A DNA stretch of 47,068 nucleotides from Endozoicomonas arenosclerae (lineage in GTDB: Bacteria; Pseudomonadota; Gammaproteobacteria; Pseudomonadales; Endozoicomonadaceae). Of the stretch, positions 1-8,782 are shown in pieces (positions within the stretch are counted from its first letter, which is position 1; every line of letters begins with the position of its first letter). The DNA is taken from NCBI RefSeq assembly GCF_001562015.1, contig NZ_LASA01000136.1, positions 1 through 47,068 of the forward strand, read 5' to 3'. The notes beneath the pieces were generated by a model. That model searched no databases. It worked only from the letters and a program-made list of their open reading frames with translations, and was not told where the DNA came from. The position numbers and the translations under genes were made by a program.

Positions 1-1
1 G

Positions 2-202
2 TACCGCTATGAAAACATGATGACCCCTTACGAAAAGTTCCTGTCACTGAAGGAACCAGAACAGTACCTGAAAGAAGGGATTACACTGGACCAACTAAAG
101 GACAAAGCGGAAGCCATGACCGATAATGAAGCGGCCAGAAAGCTGCAACAAGCCAGAGAAATCCTGTTTCAATTAGTTCATGAGCGACAAGCCGAGGGTT
201 AG
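2..202 (+). pseudogene. C-terminal end of a DDE/integrase-type transposase (cut by window edge)
   Basis: The reading frame is open at the left edge and runs to a TAG at 200-202. The visible 66 residues begin YRYENMMTPYEKFLSL and continue as a charged helical tail. A 'tyrosine-rich, MTPYEKL..L' segment followed by a Leu/Lys/Glu-rich helix is how the C-terminus of many integrase-core (rve) transposases ends, so I read this as the last part of such a transposase. Whether the gene upstream is intact cannot be seen. An internal ATG at 17 would give a 61-residue protein, but nothing suggests that is the real start. Family assignment is by resemblance only. Confidence 0.5.
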
Positions 203-333
203 GTAGTAGTACCTGCCTTCAGGCTCATTTCAGGATTGGAAAATACTTTCAATGTGTGTTCATGTTTTTGCCCTGGAGAGAGCTCTTTTTACTCAGGCAA
301 TGTGCAATCAAATTTTGCATCGCCTCGACACCT

Positions 334-1257
334 TCAGAATGAGGCAGTCTCAAGCAACGCCCTAAACAACGTCTTAATACCTGGATTAAGATTCATTTTT
401 TCACGAATAGCTCTTTTGAGCAGCGCCCTCCCATCCCTATAATTTACCATTTCCGAATCTCTTTCATTCTCGGTACTAATGTAGGGGCAAACCAGAGCCA
501 ATGGTGTAGAGTTAAGCGTCTGAAAGTCTTGACAACGAATGACTCGAGTGACGCTTTTTTGATTTATCGTCCCCATACTAATTTTACTTACAGGCCTTTG
601 ATCCAGACTTTGCAGAATCGCTGTCCGCTCATTCGTCAAAGATTCCAATTGAGCATCAGTAGGCTGCGCAGGGTTTGCAATCACGCAATCAGGCGTCATC
701 AAATTAACTACTTGACCTACAAAGCAGCTAGCGTAAATACCCAGCCTATTTGAAGGTTCAGGATAAACAGTCCAAGTATATCTATCAACACCACCCTCAG
801 GAAGAGTAACTGTATACAAGTAGGCCAAGAAAGCCGCACTCTCAAGTCGCATGTCACTTTCCATCTGAAAGATTCCATTTCTAGTTTCTTCCTCTACGTC
901 CTGTTGGATGACCCCTCTCAAAAAACTTGAGCTATCTCCTGCTTGAAGGCGCCATAATGCTTGCGCACTACCATGATAGCGGAATCTAAAATCATTCCGT
1001 CTTGCTTCAACCTGAGTTATATTCCTATATAAACGATATTTTCCATAAACACTGTAACCGGCAACAGATTCTCGAGTCGAATCCAAGCCCTGACGCGCCA
1101 GATAACTGTCAACTAATGTGCAAACTTCAGTGAGTAATAAGGAGTCATGCAAAGCCAATCTGCATTGAGTAAAAGTCTGTGACACTGCAAAAACCGAAGA
1201 TACTGATAACGTAATCAGAAAGACTATGACTCTTATAAACACACGATAACCTTTCAT
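334..1257 (-). CDS. Secreted protein of unknown function, 307 aa
   Basis: I do not recognise the family. The N-terminus (MKGYRVFIRVIVFLITLSVS, then SVFA) is a typical Sec signal peptide: two basic residues, a hydrophobic core of about 15 residues, and a likely cleavage site after VFA at about residue 24. The mature part contains several cysteines, which would suit an exported, disulfide-containing protein. It has no further membrane segment and ends with a basic stretch near KRAIREKMNLN. An AAGAGAA purine tract lies just before the ATG. It sits alone between two insertion-sequence remnants, and no operon partner is visible. Confidence 0.6.
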   Translation of the reverse strand: MKGYRVFIRVIVFLITLSVSSVFAVSQTFTQCRLALHDSLLLTEVCTLVDSYLARQGLDSTRESVAGYSVYGKYRLYRNITQVEARRNDFRFRYHGSAQALWRLQAGDSSSFLRGVIQQDVEEETRNGIFQMESDMRLESAAFLAYLYTVTLPEGGVDRYTWTVYPEPSNRLGIYASCFVGQVVNLMTPDCVIANPAQPTDAQLESLTNERTAILQSLDQRPVSKISMGTINQKSVTRVIRCQDFQTLNSTPLALVCPYISTENERDSEMVNYRDGRALLKRAIREKMNLNPGIKTLFRALLETASF

Positions 1258-1398
1258 TTTCTCTTAAAACTGTCGTTAAGAATATCCCAGATTGTGAATA
1301 TGGTTTTTATATTTTTCATGAATCTCCCGACCAGCCACACACGCATCGCAATTCGACCTCCCTCCCTTTTTGCAAGAATCCCTGCCAATATTCTTTTA

Positions 1399-1989
1399 GA
1401 TTCTTAATGGGTTACGGGGAGCTGGAAACAGGAGGATATATTTGACTATGAATAGAAGACGTTTTTTTGTACAAAAGCGTCATGAAACTTTATGACCTCC
1501 TCGACAACGCCAAGTGCTTTGAAAAGATACGCCAGATTCGCTGGCCTGAGGGGGTGAAATGCGTACACTGTGCTAGCTCAGACATAACCCGCCAAGGCAA
1601 GGACTAGCCACAGACTGACAGGCAGCGATATTTTTGTAAAAAATGACTCGGCAACTCAGACAGTCCGTATACGATAAGCCCCCTGAGGTGGTCCACAGCG
1701 GTGAAACAGAATGAGGTTATGGCCATAAATCTGTCTGCCATGGAGCTGGTGAATATACACGAGATGAGGACGGCGACGGTTTTCATGAGGTTCATGTGAA
1801 TACAATGGAGGGGCTCTGGTCGCTGTTGCGTTCCTGGTTGCGTCCTCATCGGGGTATATCACAAGAGAAGTTACCGCTGTATTTGGGTTTCTTCGAGTGC
1901 CTGCACAATATCAAGAAGCGCGGGAAAGCGGCTCTAACCGGTCTTCTGGAGGTGCTGTTTGGATAGTTCACCGGAATCCATTAAGAGCC
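1399..1989 (+). mobile_element. Decayed, internally deleted IS1595-type element
   Basis: The element is bounded by imperfect terminal inverted repeats. The left end (about 1399-1420) contains TTCTTAATGGGTTACGGGGA, and the right end (about 1968-1989) is the reverse complement of a near-identical TCTTAATGGATTCCGGTGA. The left end and the 70 bp leading to the transposase start match the second copy at 46722-46803 closely. At about 590 bp the element is roughly half the length needed for a complete transposase. No direct duplication of flanking bases is recognisable, which suits an old insertion. Confidence 0.75.
1482..1966 (+). pseudogene. IS1595-family transposase remnant
   Basis: The frame starts MKLYDLLDNAKCFEKIRQIR, as in the intact copy at 46804, but reads TAG at codon 42 (GAC TAG) where the other copy has GAC GAT, and meets a second stop at AAAAAATGA. 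One cysteine of the first zinc-knuckle pair is lost (CVHC instead of CPHC keeps both Cys, but the second CxxC pair is cut off by the stop). The central catalytic region is missing. From about 1713 the C-terminal part resumes in another frame as GYGHKSVCHGAGEYTRDEDG, then HVNTMEGLWSLLRSWLRPHR, and ends LLEVLFG at 1966. The gene therefore has stops, a frameshift and an internal deletion, and is non-functional. Confidence 0.85.
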
Positions 1990-2249
1990 TTATTGCCAGA
2001 GGCTGGCCATAAGATTAAATGAAAAAATCAGTTATTTAAAAAATGTAAATTCACACTCTTAATGATGGTTCAATTCCCAGGATGACTGACAAGTCATTTT
2101 GGCAAGTTAATATCTCTTACAGACTGGTTAGGGATTAAAACGGTGGGCTGTTCCATAATGGTTTGTGAACCGGTTATTCATTTAAATAAACGGGGCATTA
2201 AACAGGACATTCCTGTTGAACAAAGGGGGAAATCCACGGGGGTGAGTTT
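1967..2249. other. Intergenic stretch after the IS remnant
   Basis: These 283 bases are A/T-rich. Apart from the right inverted repeat of the IS remnant and a purine-rich ribosome-binding tract (ACGGGGGTGAG, 2237-2247) before the next gene, I see no feature in them. Confidence 0.5.
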
Positions 2250-2720
2250 ATGAAATTCCAGCTGCCAACAGTTTCCAAAGAGGCCGTTTTTGAAACGATT
2301 TATACTGTCGTGAGCTCTGCTGTGAGAAAGGCGGATGCTTTCGGGCGATATGTGACAGCTTTGGGCAACAAACTGGGCGATAAACTGAGTCGACTATTGA
2401 TTGGGGGGATCCATAAGGCTTTTCCCGAAGCTGCATCAAAGCCCCCGGAGAAATCACTGGCTGCCAGAGCCATTCGTTTTTTATCACCCGAGAACCTTAC
2501 TTATGTGGGTGAGAAGATTGCTTTTGTTCCTGCTGTTCCTGCTTCTGTAGTGGGTGGACTGTATGGAGCTTCGCTGGGAGTCTATGAGGCCTGTTATGAA
2601 GAAGATTGTCTTACCCCGGAAGATTTGCAGGATCTACCAAAGATAGAGGGGCAGAGCGGGAGAAATACCTGTCGATACAGAAGTTATCTGGGGACTGAAT
2701 ATTCTCCACCCAGTTATTAA
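2250..2720 (+). CDS. Hypothetical protein, 156 aa
   Basis: I do not recognise the family. The protein begins MKFQLPTVSKEAVFETIYTV and is mostly helical and basic up to about residue 75. A hydrophobic, Gly/Ala/Val-rich segment with small-residue spacing (VPAVPASVVGGLYGASLG, about residues 94-111) follows; it could insert in or associate with a membrane. The C-terminal tail is polar with two Cys close together (CYEEDC). The start is supported by a GGGGGTGAG tract 3-12 bases upstream of the ATG. The gene converges with the permease gene at 2764. No signal peptide is evident. Confidence 0.55.
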   Translation: MKFQLPTVSKEAVFETIYTVVSSAVRKADAFGRYVTALGNKLGDKLSRLLIGGIHKAFPEAASKPPEKSLAARAIRFLSPENLTYVGEKIAFVPAVPASVVGGLYGASLGVYEACYEEDCLTPEDLQDLPKIEGQSGRNTCRYRSYLGTEYSPPSY

Positions 2721-2763
2721 ATCCTTTCCAGGCACAATAGAATGAACTCTTTATTAGAGCGTT

Positions 2764-4257
2764 TCAAAGCTGTGGTGAACTGACTGTGCTTCTTTGAGTG
2801 ACTGGACGCAGACGGTTGAAGGTATAATAAAGTCCACCGCCAAGAGCCGTACCCGCAAACCAGCTGTAGTCGTTCAGCCAGGTTAATGACCCCATCAAAA
2901 GACTCAGAATAGCCAGTGTTGCCGGTATCAGAAAGGCCAAGATGCCCCATCGGTTAACAGCAGGATATTCTCCCTTCAGGGTGTAGAGATCAATCAGGTT
3001 AAGACGTTGTCGTTTAATCAGAAAGTAATCAACCATCATAATACCGGCAATAGGACCTATCAGTCCGGAATACCCTAATAGCCAGCTGCTGAAGAGGTTC
3101 TCTACCGACAGTTGGGTATCAAGCAGGCCCAGCTTTTTTAACAACTCCCAGGCGACCAGAGATAATCCGATGGCTCCTGTCAGTAATACACCCCGGGTCT
3201 GGTTGATCCATCGGGGGGAGAGGTTCTGAAAATCATTGGTCGGCGAAACAATATTGGCTGCGGTATTGGTTGAGACGGTTGCGATAATGATGACCAGCAT
3301 GGACAGGGCAACCCAGAAAGGCTGGTCTATTTTGCCAATAAGATGAATGGGGTCAGAGATGCTTTCTCCTACAAGGTCGGGAGAGGCGGCAGTCATGATC
3401 ACCCCGAGCGAAGCAAAAAGGCACATGGTTAAAGGCAGGCCGATAATCTGTCCAACGACCTGATCTTTCTGGGATCGGGCAAACCGACTGAAGTCAGAAA
3501 TGTTAAGGGACAGGGTCGCCCAGAATCCCACCATTGCGGTAAGCCCTGAGAAAAAATAGGGCCAGACCGATGTTCCTTCAGGACGACTGGGAGGCTCTGA
3601 CAGTATTGAGTTAAAGTCTACCTTTGGAAAAGACCAGAAAATGAGGCCCACGGCAACGGTGAGGAGCAAGGGCGCAGAGAGGGCTTCCAGCGTTTTTATG
3701 GCGTTTGATCCCCGGATAACGATGGCCAGATTCAGGATCATGAAAAGGAAAAAGCCCAGTACTTCTCCAACAGAGCCCAGGCGGGCCCACGGATCGGAGA
3801 GGCTTGAGAACAAAAGGTGAACGGCCAGTCCGCCAAAAAGCGTTTGAATACCGAACCAGCCACACGCGATCATGGCCCTGACCAGACAGGGTAAATTGGA
3901 ACCCAGTGTGCCAAAGCTGGAACGTGCCAGCACCGGAAAGGGAATGCCGTATTTGGTTCCCGGAAAAGCATTCAGGCAGAGAGGTACCAGTACCAGGATA
4001 TTGGCCAGTAAAACGGTCAGAATGGCCTCGGTCACGGAAAGGCCAAAGTATGTGGTCAGCACTCCGCCTACGGTATAGGTCGGCACACACACCGCAATAC
4101 CCACCCACAGGAAAGCAAAGTGTCTTGTTTCCCAGGTTCTTTGAGAGAGTCGGGTCGGTGCTATGTCACTGTTGTACAGTTTGCTGGCGTGTAAATCCTT
4201 GCCTGCTTCCAGTTCAAAAGTGCCCTTGTGTTCAATGATGCATGAGTGCTCTTTCAC
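2764..4257 (-). CDS. NCS1-family nucleobase/hydantoin:cation symporter
   Basis: This is a 497-residue inner-membrane transporter with about twelve hydrophobic segments. Family-typical blocks are visible: TYTVGGVLTTYFGLS in TM1, then GIPFPVLARSSFGTLGSN and LVRAMIACGWFGIQT in TM2-TM3. These match the NCS1 (Mhp1/allantoin/uracil permease) group, which imports pyrimidines, purines, hydantoins or allantoin with Na+ or H+. It starts with GTG three bases after the preA stop, so it is the last gene of the preT-preA operon. That context argues for uracil, thymine, dihydropyrimidine or a hydantoin as substrate. The N-terminal 40 residues are polar and cytoplasmic. The exact substrate cannot be told from sequence alone. 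Confidence 0.9.
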   Translation of the reverse strand: MKEHSCIIEHKGTFELEAGKDLHASKLYNSDIAPTRLSQRTWETRHFAFLWVGIAVCVPTYTVGGVLTTYFGLSVTEAILTVLLANILVLVPLCLNAFPGTKYGIPFPVLARSSFGTLGSNLPCLVRAMIACGWFGIQTLFGGLAVHLLFSSLSDPWARLGSVGEVLGFFLFMILNLAIVIRGSNAIKTLEALSAPLLLTVAVGLIFWSFPKVDFNSILSEPPSRPEGTSVWPYFFSGLTAMVGFWATLSLNISDFSRFARSQKDQVVGQIIGLPLTMCLFASLGVIMTAASPDLVGESISDPIHLIGKIDQPFWVALSMLVIIIATVSTNTAANIVSPTNDFQNLSPRWINQTRGVLLTGAIGLSLVAWELLKKLGLLDTQLSVENLFSSWLLGYSGLIGPIAGIMMVDYFLIKRQRLNLIDLYTLKGEYPAVNRWGILAFLIPATLAILSLLMGSLTWLNDYSWFAGTALGGGLYYTFNRLRPVTQRSTVSSPQL

Positions 4258-4260
4258 GAT

Positions 4261-5484
4261 TTATGCCTCAGTATCCTGATTGACCATAGTGATGCAACCG
4301 TCAACCGGGCAGGTTATTTGACAAAGGTTGCACCCCACGCATTCCCCGGGAATGACTTCGAACTTTCGATCAGTATCGTCATTCGATGAGAAAGATATTG
4401 CTTGATGCTCTGTGTCTTCGCAGGCGGCAAAACAGCGGCCGCATTGTATGCATGTGTTCTGATCAATATGAGCGATGCTTTTATAGGTCTGATCGAGTTT
4501 TTTCCAGTCGGTGAGGCTGGGAACCGCAGCGCCTCTGAATTCGGCTAAATTCCGGTATCCTTTTTGATCCATCCATCTGGAAAGTCCGTCTGCCAGATCA
4601 TCAATGATTTTAAATCCGTTAAGCATCACTGCTGTGCATACCTGCAGGGTGGTTGCTCCCAGTGACAGGAATTCCGCGGCATCCTTCCAGGTGGTAATAC
4701 CGCCAATGGCGGAAACAGTCAGACTGGCTGTTTCATCATGCCGTGCCAGTTGACCCACCATATTCAGGGCAATGGGTTTTACGGCCTCTCCGCAATACCC
4801 ACCGCTGGTGTAATGATTGGCCACCGATGGATAGCCCACCATCGTATCGAGATTGATGCCGGTGATGGAGTTAATGGTATTGATGAGAGAAACAGCGTCT
4901 GCTCCACCCGTTTTGGCAGCATGAGCAGTCTGAACAATATCGGTAACATTAGGCGTCAGTTTTACAATAACCGGAAGTCGTGTATGTTTTTTGCACCATT
5001 GAGTTACCTTGGTAATGAGCGCAGGTACTTGCCCTACAGCAGCTCCCATACCTAACTCCGGCATACCGTGGGGGCAACCGAAGTTAAGTTCGACACCATC
5101 GCAACCCGTCGCTTCAACCTGTTGGAGAATTCGTTTCCAGCTCTCTTCTTCACAGGGCACCATTAAAGAAACAATCAAAGCTCTGTCAGGCCAGTCCTTT
5201 TTGGTCTGAGCAATTTCATCAAGATTAATCTGTAATGGCCGGTCAGAGATCAGTTCGATGTTGTTAATACCCAGTATGCGACCGTGAGTGTCACGATGGG
5301 CCGAGTATCTTGAGCAGACATTGACGGGTGCCGGGTCTTCGCCCAGTGTTTTCCAGACTGCGCCACCCCAGCCTGCAGAAAATGCCCGGTAAATATTGTA
5401 AGCCTTGTCCGTGGGCGGGGCTGAAGCCAGCCAGAAAGGGTTGGGGGACTGAATTCCGAGAAACTCGGTGCTAAGGTCTGCCAT
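4261..5484 (-). CDS. preA: NAD-dependent dihydropyrimidine dehydrogenase, catalytic subunit PreA
   Basis: PreA carries the FMN-containing dihydroorotate-dehydrogenase-like barrel that reduces uracil and thymine to their 5,6-dihydro forms, the first step of reductive pyrimidine catabolism. At 407 residues it is the usual length. The barrel contains VELNFGCPHGMPELGMGAAV, IVKLTPNVTDI and the phosphate-binding region SAIGGITTW. Two [4Fe-4S] clusters of the C-terminal ferredoxin domain are ligated by C345-C348-C351-C355 (CIQCGRCFAAC) and C382-C385-C388-C392 (CVGCNLCQITC). The start ATG lies 13 bases after the preT stop; the NCS1 permease follows after 3 bases. Confidence 0.95.
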   Translation of the reverse strand: MADLSTEFLGIQSPNPFWLASAPPTDKAYNIYRAFSAGWGGAVWKTLGEDPAPVNVCSRYSAHRDTHGRILGINNIELISDRPLQINLDEIAQTKKDWPDRALIVSLMVPCEEESWKRILQQVEATGCDGVELNFGCPHGMPELGMGAAVGQVPALITKVTQWCKKHTRLPVIVKLTPNVTDIVQTAHAAKTGGADAVSLINTINSITGINLDTMVGYPSVANHYTSGGYCGEAVKPIALNMVGQLARHDETASLTVSAIGGITTWKDAAEFLSLGATTLQVCTAVMLNGFKIIDDLADGLSRWMDQKGYRNLAEFRGAAVPSLTDWKKLDQTYKSIAHIDQNTCIQCGRCFAACEDTEHQAISFSSNDDTDRKFEVIPGECVGCNLCQITCPVDGCITMVNQDTEA

Positions 5485-5497
5485 TGCCTTCTACTGC

Positions 5498-6847
5498 CTA
5501 TACTTCAAGCTGTTGCAGGAACTGGTGGATTGCTTCAGCGGCCAGTTTGCCATGTTGTACTGCATGGACGGTCAGGTCTTCCCCCTTGTCGACGCAGTCA
5601 CCCCCAGCCCAGACATTGTTCATGGAAGTTCTGAAATGATCATCTACCCTGATTTTTCCATTCCGGCTTTGAGCGAGCTGGCAAGACGAAAAGCACTCCG
5701 CGCTCAATGATTGTCCAATGGCCTTGTATGTTCTTTCTGCGGGAATAAAAACTTGCTCATTGGTATCGATCAGCTGCCCTGTATTGTCCTCAGTTGTTTT
5801 AACAAAACGAACGCCTTTTAAGTGTCCGGCCTGGGTCTCAAAGCCTATGGGCTTCAGCCAGGGCAGAATGCGTACCCCGTTTTCCCTGGCAAACAACTGT
5901 TCATGCCGGGTAGCGGACATAGCCTGAAAACCCCTTCGATAAGCAATGGTGACTTCCTCTGCACCCAGTCGTCTCAATTGGCAGGCTACATCAATGGCGG
6001 TATTGCCACCTCCTATGACGACCACCTTTGAACTCACAGGTAATTCAGATAGATTTCGAGTCTGTCGGATAGCTTCTATGGCCTCTAAGGCATCCTGAAC
6101 CCCTTCGCACTGTTCTTCGGGCAGTCCCAGTGTTTTTGTTAATCCCAGTCCAATGCCCAGGAACACGGCATCATACTGAATGGCCAGGTCAGCAAGTTGA
6201 TGATCGAGATTCAGCCTGCGGCCTGTCTCCAGCGTGATTCCACCGATTTCCAATATGAAACTGATTTCCTGCTGCGCATAGTTGTCCACCAGTTTGTAGG
6301 CAGCAATGCCGTACTCGTTCAGCCCTCCGGGTTTGCTATGGGCATCGAACAGGGTGATGTTATGCCCTTGCCTGGCAAGCTTGTGTGCACAGGCGAGGCC
6401 TGCCGGACCTGCACCTACCACCGCAATGTTTCGGCCGGTTCTTTCTGACCGACTAAACGGGTGGGGGGCTTTCTGCCGATGCTCGATGGCGTGCCTTTGT
6501 AAACGACCTATCATCACAGGCTGGCATTCTGGAGGGTGGTTTCTTACACAGGCCTGTTCACACAGGACTTCTGTGGGACAGACTCTGGCACAACTGCCGC
6601 CGAGAATATTGGCTTCCAGAATGACCTGGGCAGCGCCAGGGTCATTGCTCGAGGCAATACGGTTGATAAACGACGGAATATTGATGCCGGTAGGGCAGGC
6701 AGAAATGCAGGGTGCGTCATGACAATACAGGCAGCGACTGGCTTCAATATGAGCCTGCTTAGGTGTAAACGCAGGTTTGATATCAGAAAAGTTATCCTGA
6801 TACTCCTTGTCAGGCATTCGGTGGTTTCTTACACCTTCACTGGCCAT
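5498..6847 (-). CDS. preT: NAD-dependent dihydropyrimidine dehydrogenase, electron-transfer subunit PreT
   Basis: PreT is the FAD/NAD(P)-binding partner that feeds electrons to PreA. The 449-residue protein has an N-terminal glutamate-synthase-beta-like Fe-S domain (C39-C42-C47-C51, CLYCHDAPCISAC, followed by GGSCARVCPTEVLCEQAC). It then has an FAD dinucleotide-binding fold (IAVVGAGPAGLACA) and an NAD(P)-binding fold (VVVIGGGNTAIDVACQLRR), and ends with the flavin-binding GGDCVDKGEDLTVHAV block. It is first in a preT-preA-permease operon transcribed leftward. The ATG at 6847 gives an N-terminal extension of about ten residues relative to the more usual start at M11, so the start is less certain than the family. 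Confidence 0.95.
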   Translation of the reverse strand: MASEGVRNHRMPDKEYQDNFSDIKPAFTPKQAHIEASRCLYCHDAPCISACPTGINIPSFINRIASSNDPGAAQVILEANILGGSCARVCPTEVLCEQACVRNHPPECQPVMIGRLQRHAIEHRQKAPHPFSRSERTGRNIAVVGAGPAGLACAHKLARQGHNITLFDAHSKPGGLNEYGIAAYKLVDNYAQQEISFILEIGGITLETGRRLNLDHQLADLAIQYDAVFLGIGLGLTKTLGLPEEQCEGVQDALEAIEAIRQTRNLSELPVSSKVVVIGGGNTAIDVACQLRRLGAEEVTIAYRRGFQAMSATRHEQLFARENGVRILPWLKPIGFETQAGHLKGVRFVKTTEDNTGQLIDTNEQVFIPAERTYKAIGQSLSAECFSSCQLAQSRNGKIRVDDHFRTSMNNVWAGGDCVDKGEDLTVHAVQHGKLAAEAIHQFLQQLEV

Positions 6848-7022
6848 AAAAGCGACTCCTGACCGATAACTGAAACAAATGGCGGTGATAAAAAAGTAGC
6901 AGTGACAGGAGGGTAGGGTTTAGCTTTTTTGAGAGAGAACCTGATCCGCCATGATTGATCTGGAATATATGCAAATCTGGCAGGCTTGGAAGCGGATAAA
7001 GGAAAGAGGGGGAGCTTTGAAG

Positions 7023-7058
7023 AAAAAAGGCATAAACAGTTAAGTGCTGTTTATGCCT
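7023..7058 (-). terminator. Rho-independent terminator of the AGCS symporter gene
   Basis: There is a perfect 12-bp stem, AGGCATAAACAG (7028-7039) with CTGTTTATGCCT (7047-7058), around a 7-base loop. On the minus strand it is followed by six T residues (A6 at 7023-7028 on the plus strand). It lies about 50 bases beyond the stop codon of the gene at 7107. Confidence 0.85.
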
Positions 7059-7106
7059 TAGTGTAGAAATGGCCAGCTTTATCTCTGGCTCATTCTGCGA
7101 GAGTGA

Positions 7107-8483
7107 TCAGTCAGTTACTGGCTTTGCCTGTTCAGCTTCGGCCTGCCTGTTGAAGTATTCACGCACCAGCTTGAATACCACAGGGCTCAGCAGAGCCAGA
7201 GCAATCAGGTTAGGAATAGCCATCATGGCGTTCAGGGTGTCAGCTACCAGCCAGATGAAGTCCAGGCTGACGGTGGCACCAACAGGAACCGCAATAATCC
7301 ACAGGAAACGGTAAGCTTTTACTGCTCTTGGACCCATGAGGTAAACGACACAGCGCTCGCCATAGAAGCTCCAGCCCAAAATGGTAGTGAAAGCAAATAT
7401 AGCCAGAGAGATAGCTACCAGATAGTTACCTACGCCTGGCAGGGCATCAGCGAATGCGGCAGAAGTTAGCGCAGCACCGGTAGCTCCGGAAGTCCAGGCA
7501 CCAGAAGTAATGATAACCAGACCGGTAATGGAGCAGACGACAATGGTATCCAGGAAAGTACCCAGCATTGCCACCAGACCCTGACGAACGGGATCATTGG
7601 TTCTGGCTGCAGCATGAGCGATAGGAGCAGAACCCAGGCCGGCTTCGTTAGAGAAGACACCACGAGCCACACCAAAGCGGATAGCAGCCCATACAGCAGC
7701 ACCCGCAAAGCCGCCGGTAGCAGCAGTAGGGGTAAAGGCGTGAGTGAAGACCAGGCTCAGTGCTGCCGGAATCTGGTCAGCATTGATAGCCAGAACCACC
7801 AGACCTGCAACCAGGTAGGCGATGGCCATCAGGGGAACCAGAGTACTGGCGACCGCACCGATACGACGGATGCCACCGATCAGAACTGCGCCCACCAGGA
7901 ACATCAGAGCAAAACCGGTGACGATTGGAGGCAGGTTGAAGTTACTGTGCAGAACGTCAGCTACAGAGTTGGACTGAACCGTGTTACCAATACCGAAGCC
8001 GGCAATGGCGCCGAAAATAGCGAAGGTTGTGCCCAGCCATGCCCAGCGTGAGCCCAGACCGTTCTTGATGTAGTACATCGGGCCACCGTAGTGGTTGCCA
8101 TTTTCATCCACTTCACGGTACTTAACAGCCAGGACAGCTTCAGAGAATTTGGTCGCCATACCGACAAGAGCGGTACACCACATCCAGAAAAGTGCTCCGG
8201 GTCCACCCATGAATACTGCTGTTGCGACACCGGCAATATTACCGGTACCGATAGTGGCAGAAAGAGCGGTCATCAGAGCTTGAAAGGGAGAGATTTCACC
8301 AGAGTTTTTATCGCCGGAATTGCGGCCTTGCCAGAGCAGCTTGAAGCCGGTGCCCAGCTTGAGGATAGGCATCAATTTCAGGCCCAGCATCAGGAAGAGT
8401 CCTACCCCCAGAATGAGGACCAGCATCATGGGTCCCCATACGACGCCATTGATAGCGCCGATGATATCGGTCAGTGTTTCCAT
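7107..8483 (-). CDS. Alanine/glycine:cation symporter (AGCS family)
   Basis: This is a 458-residue inner-membrane carrier of the AlsT/DagA/AgcS type, which takes up alanine or glycine with Na+ or H+. The family signature blocks are clear: SATIGTGNIAGVATAVFMGG near residue 95 and VARGVFSNEAGLGSAPIAHA in the middle, with YFNRQAEAEQ as a polar cytoplasmic tail. About eleven hydrophobic segments can be traced. The gene stands alone with its own terminator at 7023-7058. The 299-base upstream region contains a hairpin but no glycine-riboswitch core. Substrate (Ala versus Gly) cannot be decided here. Confidence 0.93.
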   Translation of the reverse strand: METLTDIIGAINGVVWGPMMLVLILGVGLFLMLGLKLMPILKLGTGFKLLWQGRNSGDKNSGEISPFQALMTALSATIGTGNIAGVATAVFMGGPGALFWMWCTALVGMATKFSEAVLAVKYREVDENGNHYGGPMYYIKNGLGSRWAWLGTTFAIFGAIAGFGIGNTVQSNSVADVLHSNFNLPPIVTGFALMFLVGAVLIGGIRRIGAVASTLVPLMAIAYLVAGLVVLAINADQIPAALSLVFTHAFTPTAATGGFAGAAVWAAIRFGVARGVFSNEAGLGSAPIAHAAARTNDPVRQGLVAMLGTFLDTIVVCSITGLVIITSGAWTSGATGAALTSAAFADALPGVGNYLVAISLAIFAFTTILGWSFYGERCVVYLMGPRAVKAYRFLWIIAVPVGATVSLDFIWLVADTLNAMMAIPNLIALALLSPVVFKLVREYFNRQAEAEQAKPVTD

Positions 8484-8782
8484 ATTGAAACTTCACTCCA
8501 CGCTAATTGTTGTTTTCTTATTGTTATTTGGCAGTTTTTTTATGAGACACAAACTGTGTCTGTGCAGTCAGATGGTCAGCAGCCAGGATGGTCAGTTTTA
8601 AAGTTTCTTATCCTGACGGTACGCCTAATTTAATGAATTGAAGACTTAAATACAACGCTGAATGTGTAATATTGGAAACTTTTGGTGGAAGAATTTCCGG
8701 TATTTCTGACCCTTTTTATAGCTTTAGTGCTGTAGAAATACCGTCTTCAGAGATTTTTATTGGAATTTAGGTGGGCGTAAGG
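8484..8782. promoter_or_regulatory. Leader region of the AGCS symporter gene with a 7-bp hairpin
   Basis: This 299-base gap separates the symporter gene from ygaP. Read on the minus strand, a perfect stem AGACACA/TGTGTCT (8545-8561, loop of 3) lies about 60 bases before the ATG, followed by an A-rich tract. It has no T-run, so it is not an intrinsic terminator; it may be a leader structure. I found no tandem glycine-aptamer core. The rest shows nothing recognisable. Confidence 0.25.

Noticed and set aside
3611-4108. 165-codon frame inside the NCS1 permease gene (other frame, same strand)
   Set aside because: The permease frame shows membrane segments and family motifs; the alternative frame lacks start signals and a plausible composition.
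8484-8782. Possible glycine riboswitch before the AGCS symporter gene
   Set aside because: Symporters of this family often have one, but I could not find the tandem aptamer cores on the minus strand; only a 7-bp hairpin is present.
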